Source: JANQOH01 sp965201155
GTDB taxonomy: Bacteria; Pseudomonadota; Alphaproteobacteria; UBA7887
Direction: 5' to 3'
DNA length: 64,000 nucleotides
Assembly: GCA_965201155.1 (NCBI GenBank)
Contig: OZ241752.1
Span: 2,604,001 to 2,668,000 of the forward strand
Each line of letters begins with the position of its first letter. Positions within the stretch are counted from its first letter, which is position 1. Shown here in pieces: positions 15,797 through 24,390 of this stretch. Under the pieces are notes generated by a model. It saw only the letters and a list, made by a program, of their open reading frames with translations, was not told the origin of the DNA and did no database searches. Position numbers and translations under genes: made by a program.

Positions 15797-16594
15797 TCAG
15801 ATATAGGTTTTGACAATTCCGCCGTCGACGCGCAGTGCGGCGCCGTTGGTGGCCGTCGACGCGGGGCTGCACACATAACAAACCAAATTGGCCACTTCCT
15901 CCGGCGTCGCATAACGCCGCAACAGCGAGGAGGGACGCCGCAGCCGGAACACATCTTCCTTTACGTCGTCCAGTGTCCGCCCTTCGTCCGCCGCCCGCTG
16001 CGCCAGCCGCCCCTCGCTCGTCTCCACAAGCGTCGGACCGGGCAACACCGAGTTCACTGTCACCCCCGTACCGGCGGTGGTTTCCGCCAACCCGCGCGAA
16101 ACGGCAAGCTGCGCCGCCTTGGAAAACCCGTAATGGATCATTTCCGGCGGAATGAATACGCCTGACTCGCTGGATACGAACACAATCCGGCCCCAGCCGC
16201 GTTCGATCATGCCGCGCAGATAGTGCCGCGCCAGGCGCACACCGCTCATCACATTGGTCTGGAAATAGGCTTCCCAGTCTCCGTCGGTAATCTCGTCAAA
16301 CGGCTTGAACTCATAAATTCCGGCGTTGTTCACCAGAATATCGACTTGCCCGTGGGCCTCTTTCACCGCGTCGCAGCCGGCTGCCATTGCCAGATCGCCC
16401 GCCGCACCGGCAAACCGCGCGTCCGGTACCGCCGCGCGCGCCCGTTCCACTGCGGTTGCTACAGACTCCTCGGTGCGTCCGTGCAGTACTACCTCCGCGC
16501 CCATGCCGGCAAGTCCCAGCGCCGTCGCGAAACCGATCCCCCGCGTCGACCCCGAAACCAGTGCTGTCCGCCCTTCCAGATTCAGGTCCATCAT
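15797..16594 (-). CDS. short-chain dehydrogenase/reductase
   Basis: This 265-residue SDR has SGSTRGIG at about residues 14-21, LVNNAGIYEF near 88, a catalytic Ser in FVSSESG and YGFSK as Tyr-xxx-Lys. The C-terminus RVDGGIVKTYI is typical. The dehydrogenase substrate is unknown. Its start overlaps the TauD stop by 4 bases, showing tight operon coupling. Confidence 0.87.
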   Translation of the reverse strand: MMDLNLEGRTALVSGSTRGIGFATALGLAGMGAEVVLHGRTEESVATAVERARAAVPDARFAGAAGDLAMAAGCDAVKEAHGQVDILVNNAGIYEFKPFDEITDGDWEAYFQTNVMSGVRLARHYLRGMIERGWGRIVFVSSESGVFIPPEMIHYGFSKAAQLAVSRGLAETTAGTGVTVNSVLPGPTLVETSEGRLAQRAADEGRTLDDVKEDVFRLRRPSSLLRRYATPEEVANLVCYVCSPASTATNGAALRVDGGIVKTYI

Positions 16595-17460
16595 CCCTTA
16601 TCCCTCTGAGCTGCGTCCGCATCCGGCCCAAACGGGCGGTCGCCTTCCAGCGTCACGCGGTGCATCACGCGGCGCTGGCCGTGATAATCGTTGATCGGAT
16701 TATGCTGAACGCAGCGATTGTCCCAAAAGGCCAGGGCGCCTTGCGTCCAGCGAAACCGGCAGGTGAATTCCGGCCGCGTCTGATGACGGAAAAGATAGTC
16801 CAGCAGAGGCGCGCTTTCTTCTTCCGTCCAGCCGGCAAACCGCTGTGTATGCGCGAAATTGACATAGAGCGCCTGCCGCCCCGTCTCAGGATGCTCCCGC
16901 ACGACCGGATGTTCTGCGGACAGTGCCAGCGGCTCCGGCTCTCCCCCCAACGACCGCGTGCGGTCGGTCCGCGTTGCCGCAGCCGCTGCCTTGTCCGAGA
17001 CATTGACCGCCCGCAGCCCGCACAAGGTGCGTTTCAGCCCGTCCGACAGGGCTTCATAGGCCAGATACATATTGGCGAACATCGTATCCCCACCGGCCGC
17101 CGGCACGCGCCTGGCATGAAGCATCGTCCCCAATGGCGGATTTTCCTGATATGTCGTGTCCGAATGCCACAGGCCGCCGAAATTGACCTGCTCGTCCTCT
17201 CGTTTGATCACCGGAACAACCAGCGGCTCGTCCTCCAGCCCCTTGCTGAACGGGTAGGGGATCGGAGTACCGAACCTTCGCGCCGCTGCCACGAACTGCG
17301 CCGGTTCCAAATCCTGGCCGCGGAAGAAAATCACCAGATGATCAAGAAATGCACGGCGAATATCACGCACCGTGTCGGCGGCCAGCGGCTGCCCAAGGTC
17401 GACACCGGCGATCTCGGCTCCCAGCGCGCCGGCGATCGGCGCCACCCCCGGCGCAGTCAC
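16591..17460 (-). CDS. TauD/TfdA-family Fe(II)/2-oxoglutarate dioxygenase
   Basis: This 289-residue protein has the iron-binding facial triad: His99 and Asp101 in GGLWHSDTTY and His267 in RRVMHRVTLEGD. The N-terminal GAEIAGVDL and FRGQDLEPAQFVAAARRFG are typical of the TauD/TfdA group. These enzymes hydroxylate taurine, 2,4-D, alkylsulfates or similar acids using 2-oxoglutarate and O2, often causing cleavage of the product. The substrate cannot be read here; the neighbouring CoA ligase and isomerase suggest an aromatic or aryl-acid substrate (inference). It overlaps both neighbours by 4 bases. Confidence 0.9.
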   Translation of the reverse strand: MTAPGVAPIAGALGAEIAGVDLGQPLAADTVRDIRRAFLDHLVIFFRGQDLEPAQFVAAARRFGTPIPYPFSKGLEDEPLVVPVIKREDEQVNFGGLWHSDTTYQENPPLGTMLHARRVPAAGGDTMFANMYLAYEALSDGLKRTLCGLRAVNVSDKAAAAATRTDRTRSLGGEPEPLALSAEHPVVREHPETGRQALYVNFAHTQRFAGWTEEESAPLLDYLFRHQTRPEFTCRFRWTQGALAFWDNRCVQHNPINDYHGQRRVMHRVTLEGDRPFGPDADAAQRDKG

Positions 17461-18218
17461 GCCACCCCCGCCGCCGCGCCCAGCGTCGGCCCGATTTCGT
17501 CATGAAGCACCAGGTCCGCCTCGGAGTCGAGGTCCGTTGCCTCGCGGTTCAGAATGACCAGGCACGCGCCGCCGCGCTGCGCCATCAGCGGAAACCCGGC
17601 AGCCGGAAAAACCACCAGCGATGAACCGATCGCAAGAAACAGATCGCATTCCTCGGTAACCCGCTCCGCTGCCGCCATCGCCGCTTCCGGCATTGCCTGG
17701 CCGAACGAAATGGTTGCCGCCTTGACAATACCGCCGCACACCTCGCAGGACGGAAGGTGCCCCTGCGCGCGGAACGCGGCGCGGATCGGCTTCAGTTCGC
17801 AGCGCGCGCCGCAATCCAGGCAAGCGGCATAAGTGCCGTTGCCGTGCAGTTCGATCACCCGCTCCGCCGGCACCCCGGACGCCTGATGCAGCCCGTCGAT
17901 ATTCTGCGTGATGACGGCAGTCACCGGTCCTTCGGCGACCAGATGCGCAACGGCGCGGTGCCCCCGGTTCGGTGCCGCCTGCGCGATTACCAGGTCAATC
18001 TCGAATTTCCGCCGCCAATATTCGCGCCGCATTGCCTCGGACGCCAGAAATTCCTGAAACTGTATCGGTCGATATTTGTCCCAGATGCCCCCGGGCGAGC
18101 GAAAATCCGGTATTCCCGACTCGGTGCTGATGCCGGCGCCGGTAAACACCACAGCCCGCTTGCTCTCTGCCAGCAACCGCGCAAGCTGTGACGCCCCGCT
18201 GCGATCCACACTATTCAT
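17457..18218 (-). CDS. sirtuin (NAD-dependent protein deacylase, Sir2/CobB family)
   Basis: This 253-residue sirtuin is complete. NAD-binding FTGAGISTESGIPDFRS spans residues 25-41, TQNIDGLH is near 104-111, catalytic His125 lies in ELHGN, and a zinc ribbon is formed by Cys133/136 and Cys158/161. It removes acyl groups from protein lysines, releasing nicotinamide and O-acyl-ADP-ribose. It overlaps the CoA ligase gene upstream by 8 bases and the TauD gene downstream by 4, so it is made with them. Sirtuins are known to reactivate acylated AMP-forming acyl-CoA synthetases, which makes the neighbouring ligase a plausible substrate. Acyl specificity cannot be settled here. Confidence 0.92.
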   Translation of the reverse strand: MNSVDRSGASQLARLLAESKRAVVFTGAGISTESGIPDFRSPGGIWDKYRPIQFQEFLASEAMRREYWRRKFEIDLVIAQAAPNRGHRAVAHLVAEGPVTAVITQNIDGLHQASGVPAERVIELHGNGTYAACLDCGARCELKPIRAAFRAQGHLPSCEVCGGIVKAATISFGQAMPEAAMAAAERVTEECDLFLAIGSSLVVFPAAGFPLMAQRGGACLVILNREATDLDSEADLVLHDEIGPTLGAAAGVA

Positions 18219-19458
18219 ATTTGCGCCGGTCTTCTATCACCAGGCCGTCATCCGGTAATGTTCCCGCCTTCGCGAACGCCACCTCGCCGCGCAGCTTGCA
18301 CATGGCCTGCATCGACTCCGCAATGCGGGCGCGCAGCGCATCACCGCCCGGCGCGTTAAGTTCGCAGTGCAGCACCATGCGGTCGGCCTGGTCGGGATTG
18401 TCGATGATCAGCCGCGCCTTCGCGATCTCCGGGTGCCGCGACGCGGCCTGGCTGACCTGAATCGGGTGAACGAACATGCCGCGCACCTTGGTGGTCTGGT
18501 CCGCACGGCCCATCCAGCCCTTGATGCGTACATTGGTGCGCCCGCACGGCGAACGCCCCGGCAGCACCGCCGACAAATCGCCGGTGGCGAAACGGATCAG
18601 CGGATAATCGGGGTTGAGCACACTGACCACCACTTCGCCGACTTCACCTTCAGCCACCGGCTCTCCGGTTCCCGGCGCGACGATTTCCAACACCACGCCC
18701 TCATCGATGATCATGCCTTCCAGGGCCGGGGATTCATAGGCGATGAGGCCGATATCGGCGGTGCCGTAGGATTGCGCGACCGCCACCCCGCGCTCCTGAA
18801 ACTGCCGGCGCAGGCTGGGCGGCAGCGCTTCTCCCCCGACTGCGGCTTTGACAATCGATGACAGGTCCATTCCCGCCGCCTCGCCGCGTTCAAGGAGAAT
18901 GCGCAAGAAGGACGGAGTGCCCACATAGGCATTGGGGCGGATGTCGTGAATAGCGCGAAGTTGCTGTTCGGTATTGCCGACGCCGCCCGGTACCACGGCG
19001 CAGCCGCAGGCATGGGCGCCGCTTTCCATCATGTGCCCCGCCGGCGTCAGATGATAGGCGAACGTGTTGTAGGCAATGTCGCCCGGACGCAGACCGGCAG
19101 CGTAAAACGCCCGGCCCATGCGGAAATAGTCGCGGCGCGGCATTCCCGGTTCATATATCGGTCCGGGTGAGGCAAATATCCAGCCCAGCGAACCCGCCGG
19201 CCGCGTCGTCAGCCCGCCCAGCGGCCGCGCCGTTTCCTGCAGGGCGGTCAGTTCTGATTTGCGAATGACAGGCAGTGCCGCCAGCGCCGCCCTGTCCGTC
19301 ACTGCCGCCGCATCCACCTCGTCGAGAATGTTGGCCCAGGCTGCGCTGTGTGCTTTTGCGTGGTCGATCTGTTGCCGCAATGCCGCAAACAGCGCCTGTT
19401 CCCGCTCTTCGGGGTCGCGGATTTCCAGATCGTCATAATAGTCGCCGCGCCCGGCCAT
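18211..19458 (-). CDS. phenylacetate-CoA ligase-like AMP-forming enzyme (PaaK family)
   Basis: This 415-residue member of the ANL superfamily has EPGMPRRDYFRMGRAFYAAG and SYGTADIGLIAYE (AMP-binding A5-type motif) in the large domain, then RFATGDLSAVL and GWMGRADQTTKVRGMFVHP at the hinge to the C-terminal domain. These match PaaK-type ligases, which activate aryl or other carboxylic acids to CoA thioesters. The Ser/Gly-rich P-loop reads ASPGPIYEPG. It is first in a five-gene operon with sirtuin, dioxygenase, SDR and isomerase. The substrate acid is unknown; an aromatic or ring-bearing acid is likely from family and context. Confidence 0.86.
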   Translation of the reverse strand: MAGRGDYYDDLEIRDPEEREQALFAALRQQIDHAKAHSAAWANILDEVDAAAVTDRAALAALPVIRKSELTALQETARPLGGLTTRPAGSLGWIFASPGPIYEPGMPRRDYFRMGRAFYAAGLRPGDIAYNTFAYHLTPAGHMMESGAHACGCAVVPGGVGNTEQQLRAIHDIRPNAYVGTPSFLRILLERGEAAGMDLSSIVKAAVGGEALPPSLRRQFQERGVAVAQSYGTADIGLIAYESPALEGMIIDEGVVLEIVAPGTGEPVAEGEVGEVVVSVLNPDYPLIRFATGDLSAVLPGRSPCGRTNVRIKGWMGRADQTTKVRGMFVHPIQVSQAASRHPEIAKARLIIDNPDQADRMVLHCELNAPGGDALRARIAESMQAMCKLRGEVAFAKAGTLPDDGLVIEDRRKYE

Positions 19459-19536
19459 CCCGCCGCCTCCTGCTTCCGCCCTGACCTTGGTTATCTGGTA
19501 ACTCTACCCACCATGCCGGTCAAGCGCGTCGCCTTG

Positions 19537-20709
19537 TCATTGCTTCCAGGTCCGAAACTGCTTCCCGAGTTTCAGCCCCTGGTCCTGATAAGAAGAACCG
19601 ATTGCCGCGCCATAAAGCCGGTCGGGCACATCCGCCAGCTTCTCGAACCGCAGCCAGCCGATAATCTGCCCCTGTTCGAGTACGAACGGCACATCATGCG
19701 ACCGCACTTCCAGCACCGCCTTCGCCCCGGGGCCCGGCCCATAGCCGAACCCGGGATCAAAAAACCCCGCATAATGCACGCGGAACTCCCCCACCATCGT
19801 GTCATAGGCGACCATTTCCGCCGCCGCCGAGGGCGGAATTCGCACCCGTTCCGCCGTCGCCAGAATGTGAAAATCATTGGGGTCGAGCACGACATGCCCG
19901 CTGTCGCGCGGCGTGATCGGCTCCCAGAAATCGCGCGGGTCGTAGCGGTCGCGGCAATCGATATCGATCAGGTCGGCATGTTTGCGTGCGCGAAAGCCGG
20001 CAATTCCCGCACCGGCGTCGAGATCAAGCGTCAGCGCGATGCGGTCTTCGCGGAGCAGCGCCGCCCCCGCCGGGTGTTCGATCAACGGAATTCGCGATTG
20101 CAGCCGCTGTAATTCAACATGCGGCATTGGCGGCGTGCCGCGCCGCAATCGCAACTGGCAGAGCCGCGAGCCGGTGCGCGCCAATACCGAAAAGGTGCGC
20201 GGCGCAATTTCCGCATAAAGCGGCCCGTGATAGCCCCCCGGAATGCGGTCGAAGACGGTGGCGTTGTCCGTGATCAGCCGCGTGAAGACATCCAGCCGCC
20301 CGGTCGAGCTTTTCGGATTTGCCAGTCCTGTCAGTTCGCGTGGCAGGCTCACCTTCTCTTGCAGCTCGACGATATAGACGCATCCTTTCTCCAGCACCGC
20401 CCCGCCGCCGAGATCGATCCGGTGCATGCCATGTTCATCAATCTTCCGCGCCACTGTGGTTCCGCTGCCGGGAAGAAAGCTCGCCCGCACCCGCCACGCT
20501 GCCGCGCCCAGCCGCAGGTCGAGACTGGCCGGCTGAAGCTGATCATCCCCGATTGCCTGTTCCGCCGGAAACGCCCCGTCCCCGATCAACCGCACCAGCG
20601 CCTGCCGCGGCAATATCCCGGTAGCCCCCCGCACCGACACCGCCGCATTGTCATCACTCCCCGGAAACAACGTCGCCGCCACCGCCGCCTCGCACCCCTT
20701 GTTACCCAT
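19537..20709 (-). CDS. dcd: 2'-deoxycytidine 5'-triphosphate deaminase (two-domain form)
   Basis: This 390-residue protein has two dUTPase-fold halves. The first contains DQLQPASLDLRLGAAAWRVR and LANPKSSTGRLDVFTRLI; the second repeats the fold (RDSGHVVLDPNDFHILATAE, then YAGFFDPGFGYGPGPGAKAV). This long form is characteristic of alphaproteobacteria. It deaminates dCTP to dUTP for dTMP synthesis. The conserved part begins around residue 27 (TGILPRQALVRLIGDG), so the first ~25 residues may not be translated; a GTG near there is an alternative start. The IS element sits only 62 bases upstream of the start and may have affected its promoter. Confidence 0.88.
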   Translation of the reverse strand: MGNKGCEAAVAATLFPGSDDNAAVSVRGATGILPRQALVRLIGDGAFPAEQAIGDDQLQPASLDLRLGAAAWRVRASFLPGSGTTVARKIDEHGMHRIDLGGGAVLEKGCVYIVELQEKVSLPRELTGLANPKSSTGRLDVFTRLITDNATVFDRIPGGYHGPLYAEIAPRTFSVLARTGSRLCQLRLRRGTPPMPHVELQRLQSRIPLIEHPAGAALLREDRIALTLDLDAGAGIAGFRARKHADLIDIDCRDRYDPRDFWEPITPRDSGHVVLDPNDFHILATAERVRIPPSAAAEMVAYDTMVGEFRVHYAGFFDPGFGYGPGPGAKAVLEVRSHDVPFVLEQGQIIGWLRFEKLADVPDRLYGAAIGSSYQDQGLKLGKQFRTWKQ

Positions 20710-20768
20710 CTGCCGTCACAATAACGGGTTTTCCCGCCCCGCGCGCTTGTACAGCGCGATAATCAACT

Positions 20769-20782
20769 TGAGGGAGGCTCTC
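20769..20782. repeat. left target duplication (TGA) and left terminal inverted repeat of the IS
   Basis: TGA followed by GGGAGGCTCTC. The copy at the other end is 22044-22057, in reverse complement. Confidence 0.75.
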
Positions 20783-22054
20783 GTAATTTGATTTCTTGTT
20801 TTCCTTGGTTGATTTGTCGGTTTTGTGGGGATGAAAGAGTCGGTGGAACTACGGATCAGGTGGGGAAAACGGTTCCCGACAGCGGTTGGAGAGCCTGAAA
20901 CGGTTCACAGGGCACATAGGCCCCCCGTGTTCGGCATTCTATTGAACCCTGTCGCAGCAGAGGGGCCGGTGGTTCGCCCGCAGCCAGACAAGCCGGCGCA
21001 GGTTGTACACCAGGTTCATCATGCCGATCTTGAAGCGTGCCCGGACCATGCCGATAGTCCTGACCCGCTTGCCGCCCATCGCTTCGTGTTGAGCAAAGAC
21101 ATGTTCGACGACCGCGCGCACCTTCGAACGCTTGCGGTTGGCTTCCTGGGAGCGCACAGGCAAGGGGCGGTTGCGATGCCCCTTGCGGTGAATGTGGCTG
21201 CGCCAGCCTCGTTCGGCCAGCAACGCCTCATGGTGGCGACTGCTGTAGGCACTGTCGGCCCAGACGGCGCCACTGGTATTCGTCTCATCAAGCACCTGTT
21301 CGAACATCTTGCTGTCGTGACACGCCGCATCGCTCGCCTCCCAGCGACGGACAAGACGATACGCACGGTCCACGCTGATGTGGTTCTTGTATCCGTAATG
21401 GGTTTCATTTCTCTTGCGCGTCCAGCGTGCGTCGGTGTCCTTGTGACGGCGCTTCTTCTGCGACCATTCGGACGGAACCTTCCCCGCCTTCACCTGTGCG
21501 TTCTCGTCGCGGCTGTTGCGTTGACGCGGCGCCTTCACAAAGCTCGCATCCACGATCTGTCCCCTGCGCGCCACATAGCCCTGGCCCTCGATCTGCGAGG
21601 ACAGTTCCGAAAACAGGCTGTCAAACGCCTCGGCGAGTTTCAGGTTCTCCCGAAACCGCCAGATGGTCTTTGCATCGGGCACCGTATCCTCGGGATGCAG
21701 CCCCAGGAACCGGGCGAACGAATAGCGGTCCCGGATCTGGAACTCCGTCTGGTCGTCGCTCAGGTTGTACATTTACTGCAAGACCAGAACCCGGAACATG
21801 AGAACCCGGTCGTATTCCCTGCGACCGGCATTGCTCTTGCGCGGCTTCGACAGTGCCGCGTCCAGCGCCGGGCGAAACCCTTCCCAGTTCACAGAACCGG
21901 ACAGCTTCGCCAACGGATCGCCCAATCCGTCAAGCTTTGCGAACCGTTCTTCAAGATCGAAAAAACCCGGCAGGCCCATCAAATCCGCCTCCCGAGACAA
22001 CAACCCGGATTATACCACATAAATGAGAAAAGTGGGCGATTCTGAGAGCCTCCC
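20772..22054 (-). mobile_element. IS5-family insertion sequence, complete ends, disrupted transposase
   Basis: The element is 1283 bp. It is bounded by an 11-bp perfect inverted repeat (GGGAGGCTCTC at 20772-20782 and its complement at 22044-22054; 14 of the first 16 bases match). It is flanked on both sides by TGA (20769-20771 and 22055-22057), which fits a 3-bp TNA target duplication. It lies between the dCTP deaminase start and the mandelate-racemase-like gene stop. Apart from the transposase there is no cargo. The subgroup is not certain; the 3-bp duplication is the only hint. Confidence 0.85.
20939..22003 (-). pseudogene. IS5-family DDE transposase split by an in-frame TAA
   Basis: The frame runs for about 354 codons but is interrupted after codon 76 by TAA at 21773-21775. 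Translation of the second part could restart at the ATG immediately after it (21770-21772). The first part begins near GFFDLEERFAKLD and ends MFRVLVLQ. The second starts MYNLSDDQTEFQIRDRYSF and carries the DDE catalytic blocks GQIVDASFVKAPRQRNSRDE, VWADSAYSS and RSKVRAVVEHVFAQ. In intact relatives an ordinary residue sits between the LVLx and LYNLSD segments, so a point change to a stop is the simplest reading. Both parts are in the same frame, so this is not a programmed frameshift. Confidence 0.85.
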
Positions 22055-22057
22055 TGA
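22044..22057. repeat. right terminal inverted repeat of the IS and right target duplication (TGA)
   Basis: GAGAGCCTCCC followed by TGA, mirroring the left end at 20769-20782. Confidence 0.75.
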
Positions 22058-22164
22058 TAATAACGCGAGCCCGGTGCCTTCAGGGGATCGGCATTTCGGC
22101 GGCGATCAGCCGCCTGGGCCGCGTTCCCGCCAGCACCCATTGCCTATCTGTGCCGCAACGCCTG

Positions 22165-23265
22165 CTATTCGTCCACCAGCCACTCGCGCACCGCTGCTTC
22201 ATCCCACTCGATGCCGCTGCCGGGGCGGTCGGCAAGAACTGCGTGGCCGTCCTGAATCTTCAGCGGATGCATTAGGATGGGCAACGCCCAATTCACATAT
22301 TCCAGATAATGCGCTGTCGGGGTCACTGCCAGGAGATGTGCCGAAACCTCCGGCATCAGATGGCTGGAGACGCGAATGCCTGCCGTCTCCGCCAGAGCGG
22401 CGGCTCGCAGCCAGCCCGTCACGCCGCCGATGCGCTCGAAATCCGGCATCATGTAATCCGCCGCCTTCGCTGCAATGGCGTCCGCCATGTCGCGCGGGCC
22501 GTGAAAATTCTCGCCGACCTGGATCGGGGTTGCGACTTCCGCCGCGATCTTCGCATTGCCGGCAAAGTCGTCATAGATGATCGGCTCCTCGATCCACAGC
22601 AGCCCTTCGCCGTCAAACGCCCGCCCGCGCCGGATCGCTTCCATCACATCCAGCGACTGGTTGAAGTCGCAGGGCAGCGCAACATCGGGGCCGACCGCAT
22701 CCCGCACCGCCCGCAGCACCGCAAGGTCCTCCGCCAGCGTGTCGCGCCCGACACGGACTTTGGCAGCGCCGAAATTGCCCTCGGCAAGAAGCTCTTGCGC
22801 TTCTGCCGCCGCCGCCTCAGGCGGAATAATGCCGAGGCCGTTCGAGTTATAGGCCGGGATCGGGTCCAGCGTACCGCCCAGCAGCCGCGCCAGCGGCAGC
22901 CCGGCCGCCCGCGCCAGCGCATCCCAGCAAGCCGCGTCGAAACCGGACAGCGCCATCATCGACAGGCCGGCATGGCCGTACAATGTCAACCCCTTGCGAA
23001 CCTGATCCCACTGCACCGCCGGGGCCACGGGCTGCCCCCGCAGCATCTCCGCGATTTCCGCCAGCATCCCGGCAATATACGGTGCCGCCTGCTGTCGATA
23101 CAGAAACAGATACGCATGGCCCGTAACGCCCTGGTCGGTTTCCAGGTCGATCAACATCAGGGGCGCGCGCTCGAATGTCGCAACCTTGGCGATCAGCGGC
23201 CGCTTCATCGGCACGACGACGGCGCGCGTTCGCACGCCGCGAATGGTCAGGGCGGGAGTATGCAT
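22165..23265 (-). CDS. mandelate racemase / muconate-lactonizing-type enolase superfamily enzyme
   Basis: This 366-residue protein has all catalytic blocks of the mandelate racemase subgroup: KVRVG near residue 170 (the KxK-type pair, here Lys-Val-Arg), CDFNQSLD (Asp, Asn), WIEEPI (Glu), QVGENF (Glu), MMPDFERIGGVTGW (Asp), SSHLMPE (His) and YLEYVNW (Glu). It abstracts the proton alpha to a carboxylate with Mg2+, giving racemisation or dehydration of a hydroxy acid. The presence of both acid/base groups suits racemase or sugar-acid dehydratase activity. It follows an SDR by 33 bases, suggesting a two-step oxidation of one hydroxy acid. Confidence 0.87.
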   Translation of the reverse strand: MHTPALTIRGVRTRAVVVPMKRPLIAKVATFERAPLMLIDLETDQGVTGHAYLFLYRQQAAPYIAGMLAEIAEMLRGQPVAPAVQWDQVRKGLTLYGHAGLSMMALSGFDAACWDALARAAGLPLARLLGGTLDPIPAYNSNGLGIIPPEAAAAEAQELLAEGNFGAAKVRVGRDTLAEDLAVLRAVRDAVGPDVALPCDFNQSLDVMEAIRRGRAFDGEGLLWIEEPIIYDDFAGNAKIAAEVATPIQVGENFHGPRDMADAIAAKAADYMMPDFERIGGVTGWLRAAALAETAGIRVSSHLMPEVSAHLLAVTPTAHYLEYVNWALPILMHPLKIQDGHAVLADRPGSGIEWDEAAVREWLVDE

Positions 23266-23298
23266 CCAGAAATATCCTTGCCGGGGCGGCGACCCCTG

Positions 23299-24042
23299 CT
23301 AATAGGTGGCCCGGCCGCCGGAAATATCATACACCGCGCCGGTGGAGAAACTGATCTCCTCCGACGCCAGCCAGGCCGCCAGCGCCGCCACTTCCTCCGG
23401 CCGACCGACACGCCCCATCGGAATCTTCGACAACAGATAGGCTCGCTGCTCCGGCGTGTTTTCCGCCAGAATGGCAGTCTCCACCGCCGCCGGCGCAATC
23501 GCATTGACAATCACGCCTGTCCCTACCGTCTCCTTGCCCAGCGACTTTGTGAGCGCAATCACCCCGGCCTTGGACGTGCTGTAATGCCCGTGATTGGGGT
23601 TCCCCTCCTTGCCGGCAATCGAGGCGATATTGACGATGCGGCCATAGCCCGCGGAAATCATGTGCGGTACGACGGCGCGGCAGCACAGGAACGTGCCGGT
23701 GAGATTCACATCCATCATGCGCTGCCACTCATCCAGCGGTATCTCCCAGACCTTGCGGTTGGCGCCGTTGATCCCGGCATTGTTAACCAGCACATCAATG
23801 CTCCCGAAAGCCTCGAGAGTGCCGGCCGCTGCATCCGCAACCGCCCGCTCATCGGCAATGTCGGCCGTAAATCCGACAGCGTCGGGAAGCGTTTTCCGCG
23901 CTGTATCAAGCGCCGCGGGCCGGCTGTCCCACAATGCCACGCGCGCACCGGACACCGTGAGACGGTCGGCAATGGCCAGCCCGATGCCCGCACCGCCGCC
24001 CGTCACCACGGCCGTCCGACCCTCAAGGTCGATCCTGTTCAT
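23299..24042 (-). CDS. short-chain dehydrogenase/reductase (FabG-like)
   Basis: This 247-residue classical SDR has TGGGAGIG at 14-21, DIADE and LVNNAGINGANR in the middle, a catalytic Ser in VNIASIAG and YSTSK as Tyr-xxx-Lys. The C-terminal SFSTGAVYDISGGRATY is typical. AGGAG lies 6 bases before the ATG. It leads a probable two-gene transcript with the mandelate-racemase-like enzyme, so a hydroxy-acid or sugar-acid substrate is likely (inference). It is divergent from amt. Confidence 0.87.
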   Translation of the reverse strand: MNRIDLEGRTAVVTGGGAGIGLAIADRLTVSGARVALWDSRPAALDTARKTLPDAVGFTADIADERAVADAAAGTLEAFGSIDVLVNNAGINGANRKVWEIPLDEWQRMMDVNLTGTFLCCRAVVPHMISAGYGRIVNIASIAGKEGNPNHGHYSTSKAGVIALTKSLGKETVGTGVIVNAIAPAAVETAILAENTPEQRAYLLSKIPMGRVGRPEEVAALAAWLASEEISFSTGAVYDISGGRATY

Positions 24043-24227
24043 GCAAAACTCCTGTCCCGGCTATGAAGTGCCGCCGTGTGTATCACGGGGGCCCGCCCCT
24101 GTCCCGCGGCGGGTAGTGTTTCGCCTGCTGTACGCTCGAAAAAAGCAGGATATACCCTTGCAAAATCGCCAATATTCCGGTATTGTCCACGCGGTCGAAG
24201 CAGTCAGCCTTGCCGTGTCCGAAGGGC

Positions 24228-24277
24228 GGGAAACCCGCAGATATGCCGGGAAATCCCCGCGAATCCCGGCAAATCCC
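24228..24277. promoter_or_regulatory. array of GGGAAA(T)CC-type elements and decamer repeats upstream of amt
   Basis: GGGAAACCC lies at 24228-24236 (inside the palindrome GCGGG-AAA-CCCGC) and GGGAAATCCC at 24248-24257, start-to-start spacing 20 bases. Three decamers in tandem follow at 24251-24280, each with an AATCCC core. The array lies 38-87 bases upstream of the -35 hexamer, an activator-like position. The binding protein is unknown. Confidence 0.4.
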
Positions 24278-24314
24278 ACTTTGGCGGCCTTTGTTCGTTC
24301 TACCACCCGCCACG

Positions 24315-24343
24315 TTGACGGATTCGGTGCTGTCCTGTATCAT
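24315..24343 (+). promoter_or_regulatory. sigma-70-type promoter for amt
   Basis: TTGACG (24315-24320), 17-base spacer, TATCAT (24338-24343); each hexamer matches consensus at 5 of 6 positions. Transcription would start near 24350, about 40 bases before the amt ATG. Confidence 0.7.
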
Positions 24344-24390
24344 GGTACAATAAAGTGCGTGTCGGGTTGTGTCAGGCAGGGAGGAGATCA

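Larger units (their letters stand above)
24043..24390. other. 348-base intergenic region between the SDR gene and amt
   Basis: No convincing gene. It holds a repeat array (24228-24277) and a strong sigma-70-type promoter (24315-24343) reading into amt. I looked for a sigma-54 GG-N10-GC element and did not find one. Confidence 0.6.

Noticed and set aside
17457..18218. Desuccinylase-type (SIRT5/CobB-like) specificity from a YxxR near residue 67-70
   Set aside because: Spacing to the following PN-GH block differs from SIRT5 and CobB, so the match may be chance.
21770..21778. Programmed ribosomal frameshift in the IS transposase
   Set aside because: The two parts are in the same frame, separated by a stop codon, with no slippery sequence needed or seen.
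24043..24390. Sigma-54 promoter for amt
   Set aside because: TGGCGGCC near 24281 resembles a -24 half but has no GC at the -12 position.
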